DNA from: Ravibacter sp964559125
GTDB lineage: Bacteria; Bacteroidota; Bacteroidia; Cytophagales; Spirosomataceae
Direction: 5' to 3'
Length of the DNA stretch: 64,000 bases
Assembly (NCBI GenBank): GCA_964559125.1
Contig: CAZLGW010000027.1
Coordinates: 1-64,000, forward strand
Positions 17,969-27,117 of the stretch are shown piece after piece. How positions within the stretch are numbered: position 1 is the stretch's first letter; the number at the start of each line of letters is the position of its first letter. A program made the translations under genes and the position numbers. The notes below the pieces were generated by a model. It did no database searches. It saw only the letters and a list, made by a program, of their open reading frames with translations, and was not told where the DNA came from.

Positions 17969-19042
17969 TTAGGTTTCGTTAAAGATGGTTTTAAGGTGGT
18001 TGATAGCTGTTTCGGAGGGGAGGGTGGGGAGGGGTGGCAGGGAAAACCTGTTTTCGACAGTTGCCATGTCTTTGAACCCGCTTCCGGTTATAAGGCAGAC
18101 ATAGTGGCCGTCGGGGTCGGCTTCTCCTTTCCTGACTGCCTCTTCCAGGCCGGCGAGCGCCACTGCCCCGGCAGGTTCGGAGAAAATCCCCTCCTTCATG
18201 GCCAGCTCGCGGTGCCACCGGAAGATGTTTTCGTCTGTTACCACGTATCCCGTTCCGCCCGTTCTTTTACAGGCTTCGATCACTTCCTGTCCGTCGAGGA
18301 CATTGGCTACCTGGAGACCGCTTACCAATGTGGTAGAGCGGGGTACAGCCCGTGCCGGAGCGCCGGTGCGGAGCGATGAAGCGATGGTGTCATTTCCTTC
18401 CGGTTGTACGCAATGCACTTTGAAGCCGCCGTTTTTGGACAATACCCCTTTTGCGACCGCAAGCGTGAGGCCTCCTCCTCCCGCAGGGACAAATATTTCG
18501 CCCGGCCCGCCGAGTGAACCCACAACTTCATGCGCCAGGGTTTCGACTCCGCACATACCCTCAGGGCAGAACTTATACGCACTGATGGGTAACGGCAGTT
18601 TGTGCCGGGCGCTCAGATCCTGAAGAGCGGAAAAAACGCTTTCGGTGATTTCGGCCGATTTTCCGAAATCCCGTACCATCAGTAGTTGCGCGCCATAGAG
18701 CTGCATTTGCCGGAGCTTGGGCAACGGCGCACCGTCAACAACCAGGATGATACAGGAGATCCCTGCCGCGGCGGTATAGGCGGCAAGCGCTGCGCCGGTA
18801 TTGCCGCTCGAAGTGGCTATACATATTTTTTGTTCCCGGGCCATCATATCGCGTACCAATACGGAGGCAAACCTGTCCTTATATGAGCCGGTAGGATTAA
18901 GGTTTTCGAGCTTGAAATAAAGATGGGGGATACCCAGGGAAGGGCCAATGGATTTTGACCTTACCAGGGGCGTATTACCCTCACCGAGACCAAACAGGCT
19001 TCGGTCGCTCATGGCCGGGTTGTATGTTGGGTTGCTGTTCAA
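17969..19042 (-). CDS. threonine synthase-like PLP-dependent enzyme
   Basis: A 357-residue fold-type II PLP enzyme. The PLP lysine is in NPTGSYKDRFA, the phosphate-binding loop in SSGNTGAALAAY, and the C-terminal ITGSGFKD matches threonine synthase. It lacks the long N-terminal domain of class I enzymes. It overlaps the AstE-SDR gene by 4 nt, so it belongs to the catabolic block rather than to an amino-acid biosynthesis operon. A catabolic eliminase or dehydratase on a hydroxy- or diamino-acid is more likely here than threonine synthesis, and would explain the nearby RidA. This is inference. Confidence 0.8.
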   Translation of the reverse strand: MNSNPTYNPAMSDRSLFGLGEGNTPLVRSKSIGPSLGIPHLYFKLENLNPTGSYKDRFASVLVRDMMAREQKICIATSSGNTGAALAAYTAAAGISCIILVVDGAPLPKLRQMQLYGAQLLMVRDFGKSAEITESVFSALQDLSARHKLPLPISAYKFCPEGMCGVETLAHEVVGSLGGPGEIFVPAGGGGLTLAVAKGVLSKNGGFKVHCVQPEGNDTIASSLRTGAPARAVPRSTTLVSGLQVANVLDGQEVIEACKRTGGTGYVVTDENIFRWHRELAMKEGIFSEPAGAVALAGLEEAVRKGEADPDGHYVCLITGSGFKDMATVENRFSLPPLPTLPSETAINHLKTIFNET

Positions 19043-20817
19043 AATTCTTCGGGATATTGTAGTTTTTTAACGGAATACGGGTTAAAGTTGGGCAGGAAGC
19101 CGCCATCTACGGTCACGGTAGTGCCGGTAACGTAGGAAGCCTGATCAGAGCAGGCCCAGGCGATGACATCGGCGATTTCTTCCGCCCTCCCGCCTCTTCC
19201 CAGGGGGATGTAATCTGTAAGCTGCGAAATAAGCCGGGCGCTGATATTTTCTCCGTCGGGATCTACGTAGTCGTTGCTCAGTTCGGTATCGATGTAGCCG
19301 GGGGCAATTCCTACCACCCTGATCCCGCTCCGGCCGTAGGTAACCGCCAACTCCCGGGTGAGGCTGTTGATGGCCCCCTTGGCAGCCATATAAGCCGGCG
19401 CCAGGCCGGACGGGCGCTCGGCCATTACACTTGAAATATTGACAATGACGCCGCCGGAATTTTGCTGCTCCATCGCCCGGGCCGCAGCTTTTGCCAGGAA
19501 CACCGGGGCGGTAAGGCATATTTTCAGGGTCTTTTCCCAGGAATCTGATCCGGTTGAGCGTAGCGAGCCGGGAATTCGCCAGGCGGCGTTGTTGACCAGG
19601 ACGTCTATCCGGCCGTGTTTTTCCAGGGTAGCCCGGATGAGTCCTTCCCAGGAAGATTCGTCAGCCAGGTCGCTTGGTAGACAGTGGACCCGGATGCCTT
19701 CGTTTTCGAGCTCTTCAGACAGGGAGGAAAGCTTTTCTGCGTCGATGTCGGTGAGAAGGAGGGCGTATCCGGCGGCTGCGAGGCGGCGCGCTGTTGCGGC
19801 GCCGATGCCTCCGGCTGCGCCGGTGATGAGGGCGGCCTTCCGGGTGGCGCCCCGGTGGGGCACGGTCGTTACGGAGTCGTTATCGTCGATAGTTACGCGG
19901 CTGGGGGTGGTTATGGGTAGGATTCCGCCCAGGGCGTCGCCTTTTTTTACTTTGACGATGTTGCGCATTAGGAAGGCAAGGCCGTCGATGTCGGCCAGGA
20001 CTTCTGTGGTTTTGCCGGTTTCGGGGTCGAGGATTTTGCCCCAGACTTCGCCTTTTTTTACCTGGCTGCCGAGAGATACTTCGGAGATGAAAATCCCGTC
20101 TGCGGGAGAAGGCATTTTGCCCTGGAGAAAACCGCTGTCGGGGCGGGGGTCTTCCACCCAGTAGATTTTTTCCGGGTCAGGGGCGGTATATTCACCCGGT
20201 ATCATCTCCATGGAGCGGAGCAGGTTGATAAATCCGGAGACGTAGGCCTTCACAACGTGTTTCCTGAAGCCCGTACCGCCGCCGTACTCCAGGTAGATAG
20301 CAGGGATACCCGCATCCCTGGCAACGGAAAGAGTCCGGCCGGAAGGAAGCGGATCGGTTCCCCATACGACCGGCAGCCCGAAAGCGAGGGCCATTTGTCT
20401 TTGCCTTTCGAGAACGGCCGGGTCGGGGTGCAGCATGTAGCCGGCCAGGGGGAAAATATCGTACATGACGCCCCCGGTATGCATATCGACCAGGTAGTCG
20501 GCGGTACGGATGATCGTGCTGACTGCAAAGGCGGCTTCCTCGGAAGCGCTTCCGCCGGATTTGCCGGGGCATATCCGGGCCATATCCAACCCGTCGCTGC
20601 CATATCTCGACCCGCTTTCATATGCGGTCGGGTTGGAATGCGGGATAAAGGTAACCCGGCCTTTCAGGAGACGGCCTTCCAACTCACGGTATAGCCGGCG
20701 GCAGGCCGCCATAGGCTCGTACTCGTCGCCGTGTACACCGGCAAGCAGGAGTAGGTGAGGACCTTCCTGCGGACCGCTTAGCGTAAATGTTCTGATATTT
20801 TCAGTGTTCTGCTTCAT
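19039..20817 (-). CDS. fusion: AstE/aspartoacylase-like zinc deacylase + SDR oxidoreductase
   Basis: A 592-residue two-domain protein from the ATG at 20817 (a GTG at 20829 is possible). Residues about 1-305 are M14-type succinylglutamate desuccinylase/aspartoacylase-like. The zinc ligands are His and Glu in GVHGDEYEP and His in VDMHTGG, the catalytic Glu is in IYLEYGGG, and the barrel-sandwich tail is SPADGIFISEVSLGSQVKKGE. Residues about 322-592 form a complete SDR with TGAAGGIGAAT, LVNNAAWR, NISSVM and YMAAKGA (YxxxK). Both active sites look intact. The frame is continuous with no internal start signal at the joint. The fusion suggests that deacylation and oxidation act in sequence on one substrate. 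Confidence 0.85.
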   Translation of the reverse strand: MKQNTENIRTFTLSGPQEGPHLLLLAGVHGDEYEPMAACRRLYRELEGRLLKGRVTFIPHSNPTAYESGSRYGSDGLDMARICPGKSGGSASEEAAFAVSTIIRTADYLVDMHTGGVMYDIFPLAGYMLHPDPAVLERQRQMALAFGLPVVWGTDPLPSGRTLSVARDAGIPAIYLEYGGGTGFRKHVVKAYVSGFINLLRSMEMIPGEYTAPDPEKIYWVEDPRPDSGFLQGKMPSPADGIFISEVSLGSQVKKGEVWGKILDPETGKTTEVLADIDGLAFLMRNIVKVKKGDALGGILPITTPSRVTIDDNDSVTTVPHRGATRKAALITGAAGGIGAATARRLAAAGYALLLTDIDAEKLSSLSEELENEGIRVHCLPSDLADESSWEGLIRATLEKHGRIDVLVNNAAWRIPGSLRSTGSDSWEKTLKICLTAPVFLAKAAARAMEQQNSGGVIVNISSVMAERPSGLAPAYMAAKGAINSLTRELAVTYGRSGIRVVGIAPGYIDTELSNDYVDPDGENISARLISQLTDYIPLGRGGRAEEIADVIAWACSDQASYVTGTTVTVDGGFLPNFNPYSVKKLQYPEEF

Positions 20818-21601
20818 AGTATTCCCCACCGCAGGTCGGTTGCTCGGGATCGAAAATTCCCAGTTTCTTAAACATCAGGCGGGCGATCTGCTGATGCCCG
20901 GTCTGGTTAGGGTGCAGGTAGTCGTTCAGCCACTGTTTGTAAACATGGTTCATATACCGCTTATGGCGGTCGGTCCAGTACTCATAGTTATCGACCAGTA
21001 TCGTTTGCTGATCTCCGGCTACCTTTCTTACAGCAGCTACATAGTCGGGAAGGGTTTTCCGCGGGCCCGCCATTTCCAGGATGATAGGGTTGGGCGTGTG
21101 AAGGACCGGTATCGCTTTCAGATCGCGGACTTTACCGACGAAAACAGTAAGCTCCTTTTCGAATACGTCTACCGGTATATCTTCTTTGGCACAATCGTTG
21201 GTGCCGATCATGATGGATACCACCGACGGAGCGAACCTGCTGACCCGCCATTCGAAATCACCGAGAATCAGCTTGATCGTCTGTGAGCTAATCCCGGTGT
21301 TGATGACCCAGTCGCGGGTGCGGCCCAGCTCCCAGCGCATTCTTTCCTCGAATATCTCAGGATAGGAACGGTAGCCCATCGTATGCTTGGCTCCGTGCGT
21401 AATGCTGTCGCCGGTAAACAGCCAGATGTTCGGCTCCTTTTTTTTCAGAAGCTCTTTTATCCGCTCAAGGTCGGGCGCCTGGCTGAGAACGGGGCGTGCC
21501 GGTTCTTCAGCATGGGAAGCGAGCGGAAACATAGCAGCAGGGATTCCTGCGCCCAGCGCTTTTAAAAAAGATCTTCGGTGAAAGGGTGATTGCCTGCTCA
21601 T
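20801..21601 (-). CDS. Tat-exported SGNH/GDSL hydrolase
   Basis: A 266-residue protein with a twin-arginine signal (HRRSFLKALGAGIPAAMF, cut near SHAEE). The SGNH blocks are in order: block I FTGDSITHG, Gly and Asn in MIGTNDC, and block V DYLHPNQTGHQ with the Asp-His pair. Such enzymes are carbohydrate O-acetyl esterases or lipases, and a glycan de-O-acetylase fits the locus. Its 3' end overlaps the AstE-SDR gene and its start overlaps the sialidase-like gene by 4 nt. Confidence 0.85.
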   Translation of the reverse strand: MSRQSPFHRRSFLKALGAGIPAAMFPLASHAEEPARPVLSQAPDLERIKELLKKKEPNIWLFTGDSITHGAKHTMGYRSYPEIFEERMRWELGRTRDWVINTGISSQTIKLILGDFEWRVSRFAPSVVSIMIGTNDCAKEDIPVDVFEKELTVFVGKVRDLKAIPVLHTPNPIILEMAGPRKTLPDYVAAVRKVAGDQQTILVDNYEYWTDRHKRYMNHVYKQWLNDYLHPNQTGHQQIARLMFKKLGIFDPEQPTCGGEYYEAEH

Positions 21602-22707
21602 TTATACAGCCATTTTTGGTTTAAGCGTGTAATGTTGGTTACCGACAAATGTGTCTTTTTTGACTGGCTTCCCGCACAATAACTCAGTAACACCTCTTTT
21701 TTGGTAAAGTGAATAGCGATGTAGCAATACCAGCCGTCGGGGTCGGTTTCGATATCTTTAATATGCTGCCAGGTTTTGCCTTCATCTTTTGAAACGGCTA
21801 CTGTCAGTGGTGTTCTTTTCCCTTTTAATGCGGGATTGCTACCGTCGTTGTTATTCCATACCAGCAGCAGATCCCCGGTTTTCGGAATCCGCTCTATCGA
21901 AGCGGGCGAGATGGGCGAATAAATATTGCTTTCCTCTATGTGGCTCCAGGTTTCGCCTTTATCAGAAGAAAAAGACAGTTGTTGCTTCCCGCCGCTTGCC
22001 CTGATTATCATCATGATGCGACCGTCTTTCAGCTCGATCACACCTGGCTCCTGGGTAACGATATCGGTGTCGTTGGGTACGGCGGCGCCTGGTTTCCAGG
22101 TTTTTCCGCTATCATCGGAGTAGTAGCTGTAAAGCGTGGCCTGCTCCCTCCATTTCCCGTTTTCGGATCTGTGCAGCGCTACCGCCATCAGCAGGCGCCC
22201 GTTTTTAAGCTGGATGACCCGGTTGTTATTCAGCACGAAGTACCCGTTTTTGTCTGTAATGCAGCTGATGGGGTCACTCCAGGTCTCGCCTTCGTCGCGG
22301 GAGATTCGCAGCAGTGGCTTGCAATCGGTTTCCGAGTTTTTTTTGAGATACCAGAGACCTATCGTTCCGTCATGAAGCCTGAGGAGCGATACGGACATCA
22401 CGTTCATATCGCCTTCGCGTTCGACGATCAGCCTGTCGGCCTGGGTCCAGGTCTTGCCGCCGTCGGAAGAGTACCTGCCGGCCAGGTAAGCCGGTGCATG
22501 GTCGCTGGTAGAGGTGCCGGTGTAGCGGCTGTAGATAAAGAGAATACGGCCGTCTTTGAGGTTGATGAAGTCGCCTTCGCTGTTGCGCGGATTGTCAGGG
22601 CCCGGATTGAGCTGCAGGGCCAGGGTCTGGGATTTGTTCTTCTGGGCATTGACGCAGATTGAGATGCAGGTCAGGAGCAGAAGGGTGGAGAGAATGTGTA
22701 TTTTCAT
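21598..22707 (-). CDS. BNR-repeat sialidase-family exoglycosidase, paralogue 1
   Basis: A 369-residue exported protein (signal peptide 1-21, ICVNA) with a six-bladed propeller. Five Asp-boxes are visible: SSDGGKTW (80-87), SRDEGETW (136-143), SDDSGKTW (197-204), SSDKGETW (247-254) and SKDEGKTW (306-313). In place of the FRIP motif of classical sialidases the first blade carries DNPRNSEGDF (38-47). An Arg in MMIIRASGG is a second candidate for the carboxylate-binding triad. It is the shortest of four adjacent relatives, with 4-nt overlaps on both sides. The fold call is firm; sialic acid as substrate is not. Confidence 0.82.
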   Translation of the reverse strand: MKIHILSTLLLLTCISICVNAQKNKSQTLALQLNPGPDNPRNSEGDFINLKDGRILFIYSRYTGTSTSDHAPAYLAGRYSSDGGKTWTQADRLIVEREGDMNVMSVSLLRLHDGTIGLWYLKKNSETDCKPLLRISRDEGETWSDPISCITDKNGYFVLNNNRVIQLKNGRLLMAVALHRSENGKWREQATLYSYYSDDSGKTWKPGAAVPNDTDIVTQEPGVIELKDGRIMMIIRASGGKQQLSFSSDKGETWSHIEESNIYSPISPASIERIPKTGDLLLVWNNNDGSNPALKGKRTPLTVAVSKDEGKTWQHIKDIETDPDGWYCYIAIHFTKKEVLLSYCAGSQSKKTHLSVTNITRLNQKWLYK

Positions 22708-24788
22708 GGTTTTTTGGGGTAAAATATGATCATAGGGTCAGGGCCGAGGCCGGTTTTGATGATGTCGATAACTTCGAGTTTGGCCAGGTCTACTACGTGT
22801 ATCCCGTCGGAAATGTTTTTATGGGCGTCGGTTTTTTCAGAGCCGTCGGGGAGGACTTCAGCCTTTTTGGCATCTTCGCAGCCTACGAAGGCGAAACGCT
22901 CATCGGGGGAAAGCTCGACGCCGATTGCGTAGTCGCCTACCGGGATGCGTTTGATTTCCTTTCGGGTCGGAACATCCATGACAGTCAGTTTGCCTTCTTT
23001 AATCCAGTTGGCGATGAGCGCCCGGGAGCCGTCTTTCGTAAAGCGGATCCGTACCGGCATGCCTTCGCAGGGGAAAGTCTCTTCCGGCTCCCACGATTTT
23101 ACATCGATGATTGTGATGGAACCGCCGGTTTGGTTGAGCGCCCAGAGCTTTTTGCCGTCGGGTGTAAAAGCCATACCTTCTACTCCTTTTCCAGCCGGGA
23201 TCTGTTTTACAAGATTTCCCGTTTTGCGGTCGATTACAGAGATATTTTCGGATACGATGTTGGCGGTCAGGAGGTATTTTGCATCGGGAGAGAGATATAC
23301 CATGTGCGATATCTTGCCGTGGGTCGGGATGTTTCTTACCACCTCGTTGGTTTTGGTATCCACCTCCACTACATACCCTGTCTGGCCCGCGGTAAAGTAG
23401 GCATGTTTGCCGTCGGGGGCCATGGCGGTCCCGTGGATCCTTCCGATTTCCCCGGTCGATATCTGTTTGACGTGCCTGCGGCTTTGCAGGTCTATGACAG
23501 AGATGGTATTGCCCGGGGGAGCGTAGTTGGAAAGGTAGGCAAACCGCTGGTCGGGCGTCACGATTATTTCGTGCGGGTTGGGCCCGGTGGAAATGGTCTC
23601 CAACACATTGAAGCCTTTGGGATCGACAAAGGCCAGGGTGTTGGAATGCTTGTTGGCGGCAAGGAGGACCGGGAGTTTCTTTTGCGTACTATAAAGCTCC
23701 TTCAGGCCCATGCGTTTGATCTTAACGCTGAAGCCCGGATCGTCGTCGGGTTTGACATAGTATGCAAACAGGACGTTGTCACCCTGGAAATGAATAGCCG
23801 TGTAGGCGTAGGTTTCATTGGGGTTATTCTCAATATCGGCTATGGCCTGCCAGGTGATCCCGTTGTCGCCCGACAGGAAGACGGTGAGTGGGGTACGTTT
23901 GGACTTATGGTAACCCGGGCCGTATTCGCCATTGTTATTGGTTACGGCCAGCAAGTCTTTGGAACCAGGCACGCGCTTCACTGAAGCCGGTGAAATCGGC
24001 GACCTGAGACCTGAAGATGCCGCATATGTCCAGGTGATCCCGCCGTCGGAAGAAAAAGCCTGGTACTGGCGGCCGCCGCTCGCTCTTATGATCATCATGA
24101 CCCGCCCGTCGGCCAGCTCCACAACGCCCGGTTCCTGGGTGATGACCGAATCGGGTGCAGGGACAATCTGCCCGTTCTTCCACGATCTTCCGTTGTCGTC
24201 GGAATAGTAGCAACTGAGTGTTCCCTTGTTGCTCCATTCGGTAGCTTTGGTTTTATGCAAGGAGACAGGAACGAGGATACGGCCGTTGGCAAGTTGAATG
24301 ATCCGGTCATTGTTTACGACAAAGTAACCGGTCTGATCGGTGATGATGGATTTCGGTTCAGACCAGGTATTGCCTTCATCGTTTGAGATCCTGATCTGGG
24401 GAATGCAGTCGTCCAGGGAATTTTTTCGCGCATATACCAGCGCAATATCGCCGTTTTGCAAACGCAGGAGCGATACCGACATGACGTTCATATCGCCTTC
24501 CCGGTCAATGATCAGCTTGTCGGTTTTGGTCCAGGTTTGGCCGTTATTACCCGAAAACCGCCCCATCAGGCGTGCGGGGGCGTGGTCGCTGGTCGATCCT
24601 TCAAACCTCGAATAGACATAAAGGATCTTCCCGTTTTTTAGCCCGATAAAGCTGCCTTCCGAATTTCTCGGGTTGTTGGCATCTGTGGTCAGATGCAGCA
24701 CAGTTTTCCCGGCAGCAGGCGCCTGGCTCCATCCCGGGGAGGAGCAGCACAGCCAAAAAGCCAGAAGGTAGATGACGTTACTTTTCAT
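22704..24788 (-). CDS. sialidase-family propeller fused to a YVTN beta-propeller, paralogue 2
   Basis: Start at the ATG at 24786-24788 (MKSNVIYLLAFWLCC, a signal peptide); the frame open to 24860 would place 24 residues before it. The protein has 694 residues. Residues about 30-370 repeat the BNR/sialidase propeller of its neighbours (NPRNSEGSF, Asp-boxes SNDEGNTW, SDDNGRSW, SSDGGITW, SGDNGITW). Residues about 375-694 form a second propeller of YVTN/cytochrome-d1 type, with repeats such as VTPDQRFAYLSN, MAPDGKHAYFTAG, LSPDAKYLLTAN and FTPDGKKLWALN. The second domain is likely a binding or scaffolding module. The start overlaps the upstream gene by 11 nt. Confidence 0.82.
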   Translation of the reverse strand: MKSNVIYLLAFWLCCSSPGWSQAPAAGKTVLHLTTDANNPRNSEGSFIGLKNGKILYVYSRFEGSTSDHAPARLMGRFSGNNGQTWTKTDKLIIDREGDMNVMSVSLLRLQNGDIALVYARKNSLDDCIPQIRISNDEGNTWSEPKSIITDQTGYFVVNNDRIIQLANGRILVPVSLHKTKATEWSNKGTLSCYYSDDNGRSWKNGQIVPAPDSVITQEPGVVELADGRVMMIIRASGGRQYQAFSSDGGITWTYAASSGLRSPISPASVKRVPGSKDLLAVTNNNGEYGPGYHKSKRTPLTVFLSGDNGITWQAIADIENNPNETYAYTAIHFQGDNVLFAYYVKPDDDPGFSVKIKRMGLKELYSTQKKLPVLLAANKHSNTLAFVDPKGFNVLETISTGPNPHEIIVTPDQRFAYLSNYAPPGNTISVIDLQSRRHVKQISTGEIGRIHGTAMAPDGKHAYFTAGQTGYVVEVDTKTNEVVRNIPTHGKISHMVYLSPDAKYLLTANIVSENISVIDRKTGNLVKQIPAGKGVEGMAFTPDGKKLWALNQTGGSITIIDVKSWEPEETFPCEGMPVRIRFTKDGSRALIANWIKEGKLTVMDVPTRKEIKRIPVGDYAIGVELSPDERFAFVGCEDAKKAEVLPDGSEKTDAHKNISDGIHVVDLAKLEVIDIIKTGLGPDPMIIFYPKKP

Positions 24789-25941
24789 AGAGCCAGCCGG
24801 GGTTGATTCTGGTAATATTGGTAATGGAAAGGCCGGTCCCTTTCGAGCGTTCACCCGCACAGTAGCTCAAAAGTAACTGTCCGTTACCGAGAAAGCGCGC
24901 AGCGGTGTAGCAATAATATCCGTCCGGGTTGTTATGCAGGGTTTTAATATACTGCCAGGTCTGTCCCTCATTGTCCGACACGGCGATATTGAACGGCGTT
25001 CTTGGCCCGTACTTAAGGCCCATGATGCCGAAGTTATTCCATACGAGAACGAGATTCCCCGTTTTCGGATCGCGGACGATGGTGGCCGGGGAAAGGGGCG
25101 ACGGAATATTGGACGGACCCGCCGGAGTCCACGATTTCCCTTTATCGGAGGAGTAAGAGGCATACTGTATGCCGGCATCCGTCCGGATATACATCATAAC
25201 GGAGCCGTTCCGGAGCTCAATGAGCCCGGGTTCCTGAGCCATGATGCTTTCCGAAACCTCTACCTTCCGGCTTCTCTTCCAGGTTTTACCTTCATCGTCG
25301 GAATAGTAGCAATACAGGATTCCGTAATTGTTAAAATTTTTCTCCAATTCTTCAAGCGGCAGACCTTTGGCGTCCGAATTGTGGAGGGCAACCGGCACAA
25401 GCAGCCTTCCGTTGGGGAGCTGGATCACACGCGCATTGTTCACGACGTAATAGCCGGGGTGATCGGTGATACACGCAACCGGCGCACTCCAGGTTTTGCC
25501 TTCATCTTCCGAAATTCTCATCATCGGGATGCAGTCGGCAATGGAGTTTTTCCGGGCATAGAACAGTGCGATTTTCCCGCTTTTGAGCCGCAGCAGCGAG
25601 ACAGACATGACATTGGTAGCAGCTTCGTTTTTGACGACGATCTGGTCTTCCGGCGTCCAGGTTGTCCCGCCGTCTGCCGACCACCTGGCCGCGAGGTCCG
25701 AACTTCCGAAATCGCTGGATGATTTGCCGGTAAAGCGGGAATAGATATAGAGAATCCGTCCATCGCGCAGTTCTACAAAGTCGCCTTCGCTGTTTCGCGG
25801 GTTATCGGGCCCGGGAGTCAGCTGAAGAGTAACCGCAGGGCCCTCTGTCTGTGCTTTGACAGAAGGAGCGGAGAGCACCAACATGACAGGAATTGCTGCA
25901 AGCCGTAGAGTAAGATTTCGGATGACGCTATTGATTATCAT
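24778..25941 (-). CDS. BNR-repeat sialidase-family exoglycosidase, paralogue 3
   Basis: A 387-residue exported protein (signal ending SAPSVKAQ). It has the same NPRNSEGDF motif as paralogue 1 and Asp-boxes SADGGTTW, SEDEGKTW, SDDEGKTW, SSDKGKSW and SDNEGQTW. Relative to paralogue 1 it has an insertion around LPLEELEKNFNNYG, shared with paralogue 4, so 3 and 4 are the closer pair. It also shares GSSDLAARW. One base separates it from paralogue 4. Confidence 0.82.
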   Translation of the reverse strand: MIINSVIRNLTLRLAAIPVMLVLSAPSVKAQTEGPAVTLQLTPGPDNPRNSEGDFVELRDGRILYIYSRFTGKSSSDFGSSDLAARWSADGGTTWTPEDQIVVKNEAATNVMSVSLLRLKSGKIALFYARKNSIADCIPMMRISEDEGKTWSAPVACITDHPGYYVVNNARVIQLPNGRLLVPVALHNSDAKGLPLEELEKNFNNYGILYCYYSDDEGKTWKRSRKVEVSESIMAQEPGLIELRNGSVMMYIRTDAGIQYASYSSDKGKSWTPAGPSNIPSPLSPATIVRDPKTGNLVLVWNNFGIMGLKYGPRTPFNIAVSDNEGQTWQYIKTLHNNPDGYYCYTAARFLGNGQLLLSYCAGERSKGTGLSITNITRINPGWLYEK

Positions 25942-25942
25942 G

Positions 25943-27055
25943 CTAACGAATCATTTTCAGTGGAATACTGGTAATGAACACCCCACGGGTATGCCAGTCG
26001 AAATAATTAAGCAATACATCATTTTTGGTAAAGAGAATGCCCGTATAGCAATAGGAACCTTCCGGGTTTGTCTCGATATCGTACAGTCCCGTCCAGGTTT
26101 TACCATTGTCTTTTGAAACGGCCATCGTCAGCGGTGTCCTCTTGCCTTTCCGGCCCTGATCGTTGTTGTTCCATACTGCAAACAATGCTTTACTTCCCGG
26201 CAACCGCACTATACTGGCGGGAGATACAGGCGACACGAGAGACGATGTCCTGACCTCGTTCCAGCTTTCGCCGCGATCTTTTGAAGTAGCGTAATACTGG
26301 ACTCCGGCATCGGTCCTGATGAACATCAATATATTGCCATTGGCCAGTTCAACAACACCCGGTTCCTGTGCCAATACCTTTTCCGGCACCGCTACCTGAG
26401 CGCTTCTTTTCCACGACCGGCCCTCATCATCCGAATAATAGCAGAAGATTTTACCGTAGCTGTTGAAGCTTTTTTCCAGTTCATGAATACTGGCATCCGG
26501 ATTGAAATTGGAGTTATGAAGCGCTACCGGCATCAGAAGCCTGCCTGATGGCAGCTGGATTACCCGGTTATTGTTCAGAACATAGTAGCCGATCTCATCC
26601 TGTATGCAAACGGTCGGTTCACTCCAGGTTTTCCCTTCGTCGGAGGAAGTCCTCATGAGTGGCAGGCAGTCGGCGAGGTTGTTCTTTCTCAGGTAGAAAA
26701 GTGCGATTTTCCCGGAGCGGAGCCTTAGAAGAGAAACGCTCATGATGTTCATTTTTCCCTCGTTTTTAAGTACGATCCGGTCGTCTTTTGTCCAGGTTTT
26801 GCCTTTATCGTACGAAATCCTGGAGGCAAGATCCGACCCACCGAAATCACTTGAAGTATTGCCGGTGAAGCGGGTGTAAATGAACAGGATAGAGCCGTCT
26901 TTCAGGGTGACGAAATCTCCCTCACTGTTGCGGGGGTTATCGTTGCCGGGTAGGATACGGAGGGAGGTGGTTGGGGTTTGGGCAAAGGTATTCAGGTTTA
27001 GGAATAGTCCTAACGCCAGCAGGAAGCAGGTATTTTTAATCGGGTTGGTTGGCAT
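25943..27055 (-). CDS. BNR-repeat sialidase-family exoglycosidase, paralogue 4
   Basis: A 370-residue exported protein (signal ending NLNTFAQ). It carries NPRNSEGDF, Asp-boxes SYDKGKTW, SSDEGKTW, SDDEGRSW, SKDRGESW and SKDNGKTW, and the insertion IHELEKSFNSYG shared with paralogue 3. It is the promoter-proximal gene of the sialidase set. Its stop and the next start are separated by one base. Confidence 0.82.
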   Translation of the reverse strand: MPTNPIKNTCFLLALGLFLNLNTFAQTPTTSLRILPGNDNPRNSEGDFVTLKDGSILFIYTRFTGNTSSDFGGSDLASRISYDKGKTWTKDDRIVLKNEGKMNIMSVSLLRLRSGKIALFYLRKNNLADCLPLMRTSSDEGKTWSEPTVCIQDEIGYYVLNNNRVIQLPSGRLLMPVALHNSNFNPDASIHELEKSFNSYGKIFCYYSDDEGRSWKRSAQVAVPEKVLAQEPGVVELANGNILMFIRTDAGVQYYATSKDRGESWNEVRTSSLVSPVSPASIVRLPGSKALFAVWNNNDQGRKGKRTPLTMAVSKDNGKTWTGLYDIETNPEGSYCYTGILFTKNDVLLNYFDWHTRGVFITSIPLKMIR

Positions 27056-27083
27056 TATTAAAGTTGCTTTTTAGCTTTCAAAC

Positions 27084-27116
27084 GGCTGACAGCTGATTTC
27101 TGATGGCTGACAGCTG
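27084..27116. repeat. short direct repeat in an operon gap
   Basis: The 12-mer ggctgacagctg occurs at 27084-27095 and 27105-27116, 21 bp apart. It lies in the 62-nt gap between the unknown Tat protein and sialidase paralogue 4. A related ggctgatagctgat occurs near 53779. Possibly a protein site or an intergenic repeat; nothing more can be said. Confidence 0.4.
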
Positions 27117-27117
27117 T

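Noticed and set aside
22659..23984. A 441-codon open frame on the plus strand opposite the sialidase-YVTN gene
   Set aside because: It is an antisense shadow: the minus-strand frame has a signal peptide, two recognisable propellers and coupled neighbours, while the plus-strand product has no domain pattern and no start context.
8654..27055. Calling the block a sialic acid (Nan) operon
   Set aside because: NanE, NanK, NagA and NagB are missing, the sialidase-type genes lack FRIP and the aldolase lacks the GSTGE loop; only the general fold families agree.
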